A DNA stretch of 11,404 nucleotides from Thermoprotei archaeon (lineage in GTDB: Archaea; Thermoproteota; Thermoprotei_A; Sulfolobales; Ignisphaeraceae): contig QMXA01000006.1 of NCBI GenBank assembly GCA_003661905.1, positions 1 through 11,404 of the forward strand, given 5' to 3'. Positions 1-6,136 of this stretch are shown piece after piece (position 1 is the first letter of the stretch; each line of letters starts with the position of its first letter). A program made the position numbers and the translations under genes. The notes under the pieces were generated by a model. The model saw only the letters and a program-made list of their open reading frames with translations, was not told where the DNA came from and did no database searches.

Positions 1-837
1 ATAGATCCAGCCGTATCACTAGCTCCTAAAAGATTTTCACTGCCACCACATGAAGAAGAAGTTAAGCAATTACTGCGTTTAGCTATGACCATTGAGAGAA
101 AAGCATATGAGGCTGATGTAATAATCATAACACATTATCACTATGATCACCATGATCCAGGCAAATTCATATCTCTAGAAATATATAGGGGGAAGCTAGT
201 GATAATTAAGGATCCTCAAAAGCACATTAATGTATCACAACGCATCAGAGCATCACGCTTTCTAAAACTAATAAAACCGCTCATAAAGAGAATTGAAACT
301 GCTGATTCAAGGCGTTTCAAAATAAACAACACAGAAATAATGTTTTCAAAACCCTTACCTCACGGCGCTAATCCGAGATTAGGTTATATAGTTGAGACTT
401 TAATTAAGCATGGTGATGAGTCTGTACTTTTTAGTAGTGATGTTGAAGGACCTTCTCTAGAATCCCAAGCAGAATTTATTTTGAGAAGTAAACCCAATAC
501 CGCAATAATTGATGGTCCTATGATTTATCTATTGGGTTACAAATATTCAAGAGAAAATATGGAATTTGCAATGAGAGTTTTAGGCAAAATCTTGGAAAAC
601 CAAAGCATAACAATGATCTTGGATCATCATTTCACTAGAGATCTAAAATGCTTAGAATACATAGAGCATTTGAGAAGACGCGCTGAGAAGACAGGTTCCA
701 AGGTTATGACAGCTGCTGAGTTTATGAATAGAGAACCTCTATTCCTAGAAGCTAGGAGATATGAACTCTATAGAGAGAAACCAGTATCAGGTCTAGAGCT
801 TTTAAAAAGGAAGAGCTTAAATGACCTCTATAAGTAA
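1..837 (+). CDS. UPF0282-like metallo-beta-lactamase-fold protein, 5' truncated
   Basis: The frame is open from the first base, so the gene begins upstream; the ATG at 85 is internal. The visible first residues (IDPAVSLAPKRFSLPPH) match what I recall of the opening of the archaeal UPF0282 family, which is normally about 300 residues, so some 20-30 residues are missing. The metal-binding signature HYHYDHH (codons from 133), a later SSDVEGP aspartate motif and a C-terminal LDHHFTRD histidine motif give the metallo-beta-lactamase order HxHxDH...D...H. A two-metal hydrolase is therefore expected; the substrate of this family is unknown to me. The phosphoesterase gene follows after 23 bases on the same strand, so the two may be cotranscribed. 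Family assignment is by motif memory; the fold is more certain than the UPF number. Confidence 0.85.
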   Translation: MDPAVSLAPKRFSLPPHEEEVKQLLRLAMTIERKAYEADVIIITHYHYDHHDPGKFISLEIYRGKLVIIKDPQKHINVSQRIRASRFLKLIKPLIKRIETADSRRFKINNTEIMFSKPLPHGANPRLGYIVETLIKHGDESVLFSSDVEGPSLESQAEFILRSKPNTAIIDGPMIYLLGYKYSRENMEFAMRVLGKILENQSITMILDHHFTRDLKCLEYIEHLRRRAEKTGSKVMTAAEFMNREPLFLEARRYELYREKPVSGLELLKRKSLNDLYK

Positions 838-860
838 TAGGCTTTAGGTGCGCTATATCA

Positions 861-1538
861 ATGAAGCTATTAGCAGTTGTAGATATTCACGGCAATGTTA
901 TAGGACTTGAGAAAGTTCTGAAGAGTGTTGAGTCTGATATACTTGTAATAGCAGGTGATGTAGCTCCTTACAGATCTATAATGAGTTATCGAAGTATCTT
1001 AGTACCCTTATCTAAGTACTCTGATAGATTTAAGGAAATATTAATAATTCCAGGAAATATGGATCCTGAAGAATTACCTACTTATGCAGAGACGCTGTCT
1101 TCAAATATTCATTCAATACACTTCAAGGCATTGAGGATTAATAATTATGTATTTATAGGTGCTGGGGGATCACCCATTACACCATTTTCAACACCTACTG
1201 AGTATCCTGACGAGCTAATAGAAAATAGGCTTAGAAAAATATTTGTATCTGTAATTAGTTGTAATGAGCCGATAATTCTAATAACACATGCACCTCCATA
1301 TGGAACTAAAGTTGATAAGACTTATTCAGGTATTCATGTGGGGTCTAGGGGGATAAGAAGAGTAATTGAAGAATTCAAGCCTATAATAAACATTTGTGGA
1401 CATATACATGAATCTCCAGGAACAGATCTGGTAGATAAGACTATAGTTATAAACCCAGGACCTTTGATGAGAGGAAAATACGTAGTAGTAGAGCTAGAAA
1501 AATCGAGAGTACTGAAAATAGAAGTTGCAAGGATCTAA
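861..1538 (+). CDS. Calcineurin-like metallophosphoesterase
   Basis: A 225-residue protein with the complete metallophosphoesterase motif series: D8-x-H10 (VDIHGN), G32-D33, G65-N66 (GNMD), H143 (THAPPYG) and G180-H181-x-H183 (GHIH), followed by the usual INPGP segment. These residues bind two divalent metals and hydrolyse phosphomono- or diesters; the substrate cannot be read from the sequence. It resembles the short archaeal YfcE/MJ0936-like single-domain enzymes. It starts at ATG 861, with AGGTG at 846-850 as a ribosome binding site. Its stop codon overlaps the stop of the convergent nuclease gene by three bases, leaving no room for a separate terminator. There is no signal peptide, so it is cytoplasmic. 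Confidence 0.9.
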   Translation: MKLLAVVDIHGNVIGLEKVLKSVESDILVIAGDVAPYRSIMSYRSILVPLSKYSDRFKEILIIPGNMDPEELPTYAETLSSNIHSIHFKALRINNYVFIGAGGSPITPFSTPTEYPDELIENRLRKIFVSVISCNEPIILITHAPPYGTKVDKTYSGIHVGSRGIRRVIEEFKPIINICGHIHESPGTDLVDKTIVINPGPLMRGKYVVVELEKSRVLKIEVARI

Positions 1539-2269
1539 AACTTCTTTATAAACATGTCTAAACTAGCTCTCTTAGCCTTAGAAAATTCACGAGCTGAGAT
1601 GAATTTAAATCCCTCACGATGTAGAAGCCTTTTAGCCTCTTCAGAAAGTGACGGAGCCACAAGAACTCCCTGAACTTTAACACCCATAGAGCCATAATGC
1701 TCTACATAGCGCTTTAACTGAGCAACTGCTGAGATTCCAGCTCTTTCATTCTTAACTTCAATAACTATTAATGAACCATCCTTTGCTCTAAGGACAACGT
1801 CTACCTTACCCATGGGTGTTGGTATGTCCTTTCCTATAACTTCTGCTCCAGATTCTATTATTGAAGGATTACTAATTATTAATTTAACAAGATCTTCTTC
1901 AGTGCCTAAGACTCTGAGATATGTTGATGCTAATTTACATAGAATTAGCGTATCTAAAGAGTTAAACTCTACAACTATAGTTTCAGGAGGGGAATATCTC
2001 TTACTAATCACTATTAGCTTATTATTTTCACAAAATGCGTCAATTCTAGAACCTGGTGGTTGCCAATTAAGTGGTTCCCTTTTTGATGATTCATGAATTA
2101 ATAATGTTCCATCAGGTTTTACTATGAGCATTCGTGCTGCGAAATCAGCATATGAGGCAGCACGACCTTTGTATTCAATACTGCATATTCCTACTATTAC
2201 ACAAACATAACCCTGCCTATACATTAATATATTCTTTGCAGCTCTTGCACAATTAGGTTTAGATACCAT
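1535..2269 (-). CDS. nucS: Endonuclease NucS/EndoMS (RecB-like)
   Basis: About 244 residues. The N-terminal DNA-binding half carries GRAAS (R36) and NWQPPGS (W69), which match the ssDNA/base-binding arginine and tryptophan of Pyrococcus NucS. The C-terminal RecB-like nuclease core has D157 (GKVDVV), E171-x-K173 (IEVKNE) and Q184 (AQLKRY). Known family members cut branched DNA, or act as EndoMS on mismatches, and bind PCNA. The tail RASLDMF aligns with the Pyrococcus PCNA-binding tail KTLDFF but lacks the leading glutamine, so PCNA binding is an inference. I chose ATG at 2269, which overlaps the upstream DHH gene by 11 bases. A GTG at 2299 would add ten residues, but its AGGTGA (2300-2305) touches the start codon directly, which is too close. 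The gene is probably translated by coupling to the DHH gene. Confidence 0.92.
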   Translation of the reverse strand: MVSKPNCARAAKNILMYRQGYVCVIVGICSIEYKGRAASYADFAARMLIVKPDGTLLIHESSKREPLNWQPPGSRIDAFCENNKLIVISKRYSPPETIVVEFNSLDTLILCKLASTYLRVLGTEEDLVKLIISNPSIIESGAEVIGKDIPTPMGKVDVVLRAKDGSLIVIEVKNERAGISAVAQLKRYVEHYGSMGVKVQGVLVAPSLSEEAKRLLHREGFKFISAREFSKAKRASLDMFIKKF

Positions 2270-3254
2270 ATCTCGACATATCTCTGATTCCAGATTCACT
2301 CACCTGATTTACAATAGTTGTGAGAGCCTTGATAACTTCATCTAGGTTCATATCTGGAAGAGTCGCTGATGCAGCCTCTCTATGACCACCATACTTCCCT
2401 CCAAAATGAGATGTCACTGCTTTGCAATAACTGAGAGCAAGACCTCTTTGGGACCTTATCGTTACAACTATTTTTCCTTCCTCCTTCCTAACGAATATGG
2501 AGTCTTTATTGAATTTTCTTGCTATTTCTGTTGCGGCAATACCAAATAGACCGGCGAATATTCTGGTTTCAGCTTCTTTGAACCCTGATATTAATACTGA
2601 ACCCATATCTATAGCTCTTTCAGAAGCTATGTTAACTAGTTTGTTTAGGAGCCACTTCGCCTTTCTATACTTAACTTCGAGCTTCTTGAAAGATTCTAAA
2701 CAACCACCATGCATTAGGACATCAACTATTTCTTTCATGAATTCTATATCTCCAGGATCAATAGATATTGAAAGTTTTACTTTATCGCTAAGTTGCGTTA
2801 TGTAGTTATCATTACATTCACTTCCTTCACATACATCAGCTACCCTAACGAGAATTTCTTCGTATGGATTCAAAGTTATTGATAATTTAGAAACCATAAG
2901 ACTAGGTGTTGAAGGAGCTATATCCCAAATTATACGAACACCTAACTTCTTTAACTTCTCAATCCACATAGATGATGTGTAGTGATGATCTATTATTAGT
3001 ACTGAAACACCACTCATTACATAGTTAACCAAATGTGAAAAAAGCTCCTTATCGACAGCTACATCTAATAATACTAATGATGAACATTCATCTATTCGAA
3101 AGGTATTAACTTCAGCAGTTGCTCTCCAAGGTTGTGTAAATCCCAGTGATATGTGAGATGGGTATGCATCGGGCATGAAGTGCTTCAGGTATAGAAAGGC
3201 ACTTATCACACCATCACAATCCCCATGAGCTAGTATTGCATGCTTCTTTGCCAT
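2259..3254 (-). CDS. DHH/DHHA1 phosphoesterase (RecJ-like)
   Basis: 331 residues with an intact DHH domain: motif I HGDCDG (D12, D14), D64 in VLLDVAV, D89-H90-H91 and D140 in VADVCEG. A C-terminal DHHA1 domain ends with GGKYGGHREAAS (about 285-296), a variant of the usual GGGHxxAAG. All metal ligands are present, so this is an active Mn-dependent phosphodiesterase/exonuclease candidate, not the degenerate Cdc45-like type. RecJ-like nucleases, oligoribonuclease-type NrnA and archaeal HAN/GAN nucleases share this layout; the sequence alone does not separate them. ATG 3254 has a strong GAGGTG six bases upstream (3261-3266). The 3' end overlaps nucS, which favours a DNA-repair or processing role. 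Confidence 0.88.
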   Translation of the reverse strand: MAKKHAILAHGDCDGVISAFLYLKHFMPDAYPSHISLGFTQPWRATAEVNTFRIDECSSLVLLDVAVDKELFSHLVNYVMSGVSVLIIDHHYTSSMWIEKLKKLGVRIIWDIAPSTPSLMVSKLSITLNPYEEILVRVADVCEGSECNDNYITQLSDKVKLSISIDPGDIEFMKEIVDVLMHGGCLESFKKLEVKYRKAKWLLNKLVNIASERAIDMGSVLISGFKEAETRIFAGLFGIAATEIARKFNKDSIFVRKEEGKIVVTIRSQRGLALSYCKAVTSHFGGKYGGHREAASATLPDMNLDEVIKALTTIVNQVSESGIRDMSRYGI

Positions 3255-3260
3255 TTATTA

Positions 3261-3280
3261 CACCTCACTACTAATAGTAG
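3261..3280 (-). promoter_or_regulatory. SD site and small palindrome in the leader of the DHH-nucS operon
   Basis: Read on the minus strand, GAGGTG (3266 to 3261) sits six bases before the DHH start codon and is the clearest SD site in the window. Directly upstream is a 13-base palindrome (3268-3280), arms CTACTA and TAGTAG around one base. Whether the palindrome has a function is unknown; it lies in the predicted 5' untranslated leader. Confidence 0.45.
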
Positions 3281-3304
3281 GCACTTAATAGGTAAGGTTG
3301 TCAC

Positions 3305-3315
3305 TCTATTAAATA
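3305..3315 (-). promoter_or_regulatory. Putative TATA element of the DHH-nucS operon
   Basis: On the minus strand the sequence TTATTTAATAG lies about 55 bases upstream of the DHH start. With the usual archaeal spacing of about 25 bases, transcription would begin near 3285 and give a leader of about 30 bases containing the SD site. AT-rich DNA makes isolated TATA calls weak. Confidence 0.3.
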
Positions 3316-3379
3316 ACCTTTATTAGTATACCACTCTAAAAAATTCGTACTATTTATTACTACTTAATAAACGACTAGG

Positions 3380-3387
3380 TTAAAATA
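3380..3387 (+). promoter_or_regulatory. Putative TATA element of the tyw1 gene
   Basis: TTAAAATA at this position predicts a transcription start near 3408-3410, giving a leader of about 28 bases with GGAG at 3426-3429. Other AT-rich candidates lie slightly upstream (3360-3371), so the exact element is uncertain. Confidence 0.3.
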
Positions 3388-3400
3388 ACTCGCTAGTAAA

Positions 3401-3422
3401 GTATCTTCTCTCAGAAGAATAC
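3401..3422 (+). repeat. Inverted repeat at the predicted tyw1 transcription start or leader
   Basis: GTAT-CTTCT and AGAAG-A-ATAC form nine pairs around a three-base CTC spacer, with one unpaired A at 3418. It ends four bases before the GGAG of tyw1. It could be a regulator site over the start of transcription or, if transcription begins upstream, an RNA hairpin near the SD site. Confidence 0.4.
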
Positions 3423-3437
3423 TCTGGAGATATAGTC

Positions 3438-4475
3438 ATGGTAAATAGTTTAAGAAAAGCACTTAATACCTTGAGAAAGCAAAAATACCATCTAATTGGT
3501 AGCCATTCAGCTGTTAAGAAATGTTATTGGGTACATAAAGCACTTACACAAAAGCACTTCTGTTATAAGGGTAAGTTCTATGGAATAGAGAGTCATAGAT
3601 GTATTCAGTTCTCTCCAGCAGTCCTTTGGTGTTGGAATTCATGTCTACATTGCTGGAGACTTAGGCCATCTGATGTAATGAGCTGGGAAGAGTCTTTACT
3701 ACCTTCAATTGATGATCCGGGATTCATAGCAGATGCAGCAATAGAGGAGCATAGAAGAACTATAAGCGGGTATTTCGCATATCCTAATATTGATAAAACC
3801 ATGCTAAAGGAAGCCATGACACCTAAGCATGTTGCTATAAGCCTTACAGGAGAAGCAACACTTTATCCTAGACTAGGAGAACTCATTAAAGAATTCCATA
3901 AGAGGGACTTAACAACATTTCTTGTAACTAGAGGCATTAGGCCAGATATACTTGCAAATTTAGACGAAGAGCCTTCACAACTCTATGTCTCTATAGAAGC
4001 TTATGATGAGGAAAGTTATAGGTACTTCAATAAACCAATATTTCCAAACTTATGGAAATTAACGCTTAAAACTCTGGAAATCCTCCCAAGTTTCACATCC
4101 CCCACAGTCATAAGAATAACTCTTATTAAAGGATTCAATAATTCTGAAAAATCATTGAAAAAATTTGCAAAACTAATTAGTGTAGCTCAGCCAACGTTTA
4201 TAGAAGTAAAAGCATACATGTTCATTGGTGCATCAATGACTAGATTGAGTAGAGAGTCCATGCCACATCATAAAGAAGTAAAAATATTCGCAGAGCTATT
4301 AGCTAACGAAATTGGCTATAATGTAGTATCTGAAAGCAAACCTAGCCGAGTTGTTCTACTATCCAAACTTGATAAACCAGTAATACGTCATGGAAATTGC
4401 CCAGTAAGTTGGGAAGACCCAGATCCAGGAGATGAATTTTCCGGAGAATACGGCGAACCTGAGACAGCAATATAG
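3438..4475 (+). CDS. taw1: tRNA 4-demethylwyosine synthase TYW1
   Basis: 345 residues. The radical-SAM CxxxCxxC is C65-C69-C72 (CWNSCLHC), and a second cluster is provided by C29, C42 and C55. Each is shifted by exactly three from the cysteines I recall for the Methanocaldococcus enzyme, and K44 (CYKGK) fits its proposed pyruvate-binding lysine. Family members condense pyruvate carbons with N1-methylguanosine 37 of tRNA-Phe to form imG-14, the tricyclic core of wyosine bases. The C-terminal segment GNCPVSWEDP is also family-like. ATG 3438 has GGAG eight bases upstream. The gene is divergent from the DHH-nucS pair and has no obvious operon partner; the next gene appears to have its own promoter. 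Confidence 0.96.
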   Translation: MVNSLRKALNTLRKQKYHLIGSHSAVKKCYWVHKALTQKHFCYKGKFYGIESHRCIQFSPAVLWCWNSCLHCWRLRPSDVMSWEESLLPSIDDPGFIADAAIEEHRRTISGYFAYPNIDKTMLKEAMTPKHVAISLTGEATLYPRLGELIKEFHKRDLTTFLVTRGIRPDILANLDEEPSQLYVSIEAYDEESYRYFNKPIFPNLWKLTLKTLEILPSFTSPTVIRITLIKGFNNSEKSLKKFAKLISVAQPTFIEVKAYMFIGASMTRLSRESMPHHKEVKIFAELLANEIGYNVVSESKPSRVVLLSKLDKPVIRHGNCPVSWEDPDPGDEFSGEYGEPETAI

Positions 4476-4506
4476 AACTATGGTTATGCTCTATTACTGA
4501 AACTTA

Positions 4507-4513
4507 TTTATAA
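4507..4513 (+). promoter_or_regulatory. TATA element TTTATAA upstream of a small ORF
   Basis: TTTATAA is a good match to the crenarchaeal TATA consensus. Its centre lies 23-26 bases before the tandem ATGATG at 4533, which is the spacing of a leaderless transcript. It could drive the small ORF and the glycosyltransferase downstream. Confidence 0.45.
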
Positions 4514-4532
4514 GTGCTCGAATTAGAGTAGA

Positions 4533-4637
4533 ATGATGAGTAAAGAGATACTTCCCAGCCTTAACTATAAACAACATCAATCTTTGATTGAGTACTTAAT
4601 CAAGATTCTTAAACCAAATGGGTTTAAATATTCATAA
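4533..4637 (+). CDS. Possible leaderless 34-codon ORF
   Basis: The ORF begins with tandem ATGATG and ends two bases before the ATG at 4640 and 14 bases before the preferred glycosyltransferase start. The peptide (MMSKEILPSLNYKQHQSL... ending GFKYS) is basic and could form one amphipathic helix; I recognise no family. In its favour is TATA spacing exact for a leaderless message. Against it are its small size, which chance could easily produce, and the fact that a palindrome and a second TATA-like element lie inside it. It may be a leader peptide or simply part of the upstream regulatory DNA. Confidence 0.25.
   Translation: MMSKEILPSLNYKQHQSLIEYLIKILKPNGFKYS
4579..4607. repeat. Imperfect palindrome upstream of the glycosyltransferase promoter
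   Basis: The core TTGATTGAGTACTTAATCAA (4584-4603) is a 20-base palindrome with a single mismatched pair. The flanks continue it to AATCTTTGATT / AATCAAGATT with one extra T on the left. It ends 16 bases before the TATA-like TTTAAATA, the position where archaeal activators such as Lrp-type proteins bind. No T-tract follows, so it is not a convincing terminator. Confidence 0.55.
4623..4630 (+). promoter_or_regulatory. TATA element of the glycosyltransferase gene
   Basis: TTTAAATA is centred 25 bases before the ATG at 4652, so it would give a transcript starting at or next to that codon. GGTG at 4642-4645 lies six bases before the same codon. Both lines favour 4652 over the in-frame ATG at 4640. 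Confidence 0.45.
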
Positions 4638-4651
4638 TAATGGTGCTGCTT

Positions 4652-6067
4652 ATGCGCCGCTTATGGATAGAACTAGCAATTGCAACAGTGCTCTTATTAC
4701 TAGCTGTTATATTTGTGTGGAATTATTATGATATATTCATATTCATGAATTGGGTAAGAACCGTTCAAGAACTTGGACTATTTAAATTATATGCAATGTA
4801 TAGATATAATATATCCTATAGAGTTGTGTACTTTCCTTTAGCTCCTCTAACATTTATCGGATCCTATAGCTTAGGTGAGACAGTTAGTAAAATAATAGTT
4901 AGTAGTAAGTTAATCATAACTATGACTCCTGAACAGATAGAGGCATTGAAAGTAACCATACTAAGGATATTCTCTAAATTACCCTTACTTCTTTCAGCAT
5001 ATTTAATAGCTTACATTCTATATAAGAGAGAAGGTTGGGAAGTAACTAGGTGGTGGCTATATAATATACCATTATTTGTAACCATTGCAACGTATCAATT
5101 CGATCCGATAATGGTGTTCTTTCTATTATTAGGATCATATTACATTGCTGAAAATAAGTGGATTCGAGCAGGGATCGCATGGGGTTTAGGTGCTGCTATT
5201 AAATATATACCACTTCCGTTAGTACCAATAGCTTATTTAGCTTCAAGGAATAGACATAATTTCATACGATTCTTAGCATCTTTAGCAATAACTGTAGGAT
5301 TAATAGCTACTCCTTTCATGATCGTTAATCCACAAGATTTTCTTAATAATATATTGGAATTCCATGGTAATAGACCTCCTCAATATTTATCAATATTCAA
5401 TATCCCAGTGCTATTAAGTAATAGAGATGTGAACGTAGTAGATGCTGTTACTAAATCTTGGCCTGTATTATTTATATTGATCTATGCATTAGTGATACTG
5501 CTCTTCAGACCAAAACCTGGTGATAAAGAGAGTCTCTTTAGATCTTTAGCGGCAGTGCTCTTAGTATTCATTATATTTAGTAAGGTTGTTAATCCAAACT
5601 ACTTGCTATGGGCTTATCCATTTCTAGTATGTATATTAGTTAAGAAGCAAAGTAAGCTTGGTTTAAGACTCTTGGTTCTAGCAACTATAATAGCTACTAT
5701 ATGGCCTGGCATATATCTATATGTTCCAGCAGTATTAGGCAAACCAGCTTACATAGAGGAAGTTATGCAATACTATAATGCGAGAATTCTTATTGAAAAA
5801 TCCTTTCAAGGGCTTGGAGAGCATATAATATTAAAGCTTCTTGAGCTATCAGGTCATGGATTTGGCCCTGTTTTCGAATTTCTATATATGAACTTGAACC
5901 TTATAGGAGCTTTACTAATAATATCATACGCATTAATGCTATTTCATATACTCATTGTAGAGCTAGGCAATATGAGAAGTATAAAGGATATCGTAAATGC
6001 CATTAGAAATACAAGACAAAAACTATTAAGTTTAATAAGAGAATTTCAACACACTTCAGGTAAGTAA
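4652..6067 (+). CDS. Polytopic GT-C-like glycosyltransferase
   Basis: About 471 residues with roughly nine to eleven hydrophobic segments and a soluble basic C-terminal tail. After TM1 comes NYYDIF (D27), the position of the acidic catalytic residue in GT-C enzymes. YFPLAP follows at about 60, FDPIMVFFLLL at about 150, then AAIKYIPLPLVPIAYL, and later VVNPNYLLWAYPFL. These resemble the GT87/DUF2029 mannosyltransferase pattern, in which a polyprenyl-phosphate sugar is transferred on the outer face of the membrane. Donor and acceptor are unknown; protein N-glycan or glycolipid assembly are reasonable guesses. The start at 4652 is chosen from TATA and GGTG spacing; ATG 4640 would add four residues. 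The gene ends inside a 10-bp inverted repeat. Confidence 0.75.
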   Translation: MRRLWIELAIATVLLLLAVIFVWNYYDIFIFMNWVRTVQELGLFKLYAMYRYNISYRVVYFPLAPLTFIGSYSLGETVSKIIVSSKLIITMTPEQIEALKVTILRIFSKLPLLLSAYLIAYILYKREGWEVTRWWLYNIPLFVTIATYQFDPIMVFFLLLGSYYIAENKWIRAGIAWGLGAAIKYIPLPLVPIAYLASRNRHNFIRFLASLAITVGLIATPFMIVNPQDFLNNILEFHGNRPPQYLSIFNIPVLLSNRDVNVVDAVTKSWPVLFILIYALVILLFRPKPGDKESLFRSLAAVLLVFIIFSKVVNPNYLLWAYPFLVCILVKKQSKLGLRLLVLATIIATIWPGIYLYVPAVLGKPAYIEEVMQYYNARILIEKSFQGLGEHIILKLLELSGHGFGPVFEFLYMNLNLIGALLIISYALMLFHILIVELGNMRSIKDIVNAIRNTRQKLLSLIREFQHTSGK

Positions 6068-6077
6068 GTGTTGAAAT
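6043..6077 (+). repeat. Inverted repeat spanning the glycosyltransferase stop codon
   Basis: ATTTCAACAC (6043-6052) and GTGTTGAAAT (6068-6077) are perfect 10-base complements with a 15-base loop; the stop codon (6065-6067) lies in the loop next to the right arm. The DNA after it is AT-rich but has no T-run. It may stabilise the mRNA 3' end or help termination. Confidence 0.5.
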
Positions 6078-6136
6078 ATTACTAATTATAACTCTGCAGC
6101 TCCAACTCAGTATAGCGGAAATCTATGGGTGCTGCT

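Noticed and set aside
1812..2096. Plus-strand 94-codon open frame within nucS
   Set aside because: It is opposite a well-recognised nuclease core, has low-complexity composition and no SD site.
2497..2805. Plus-strand 102-codon open frame within the DHH gene
   Set aside because: It is a shadow of the conserved DHH coding sequence with no start signal of its own.
3255..3437. Hidden gene or RNA in the 183-base divergent spacer
   Set aside because: Only promoter-like AT-rich sequence, a 13-base palindrome and the tyw1 leader repeat are visible; no ORF or structured RNA could be supported.
4579..4607. Terminator of tyw1 formed by the palindrome
   Set aside because: It lies about 100 bases after the stop with no following T-tract, and its position before a TATA element fits an operator better.
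4533..4610. C/D box sRNA suggested by ATGATGA at 4533
   Set aside because: No CTGA D or D' box follows within the next 70 bases, so the motif is better explained as tandem start codons or chance.
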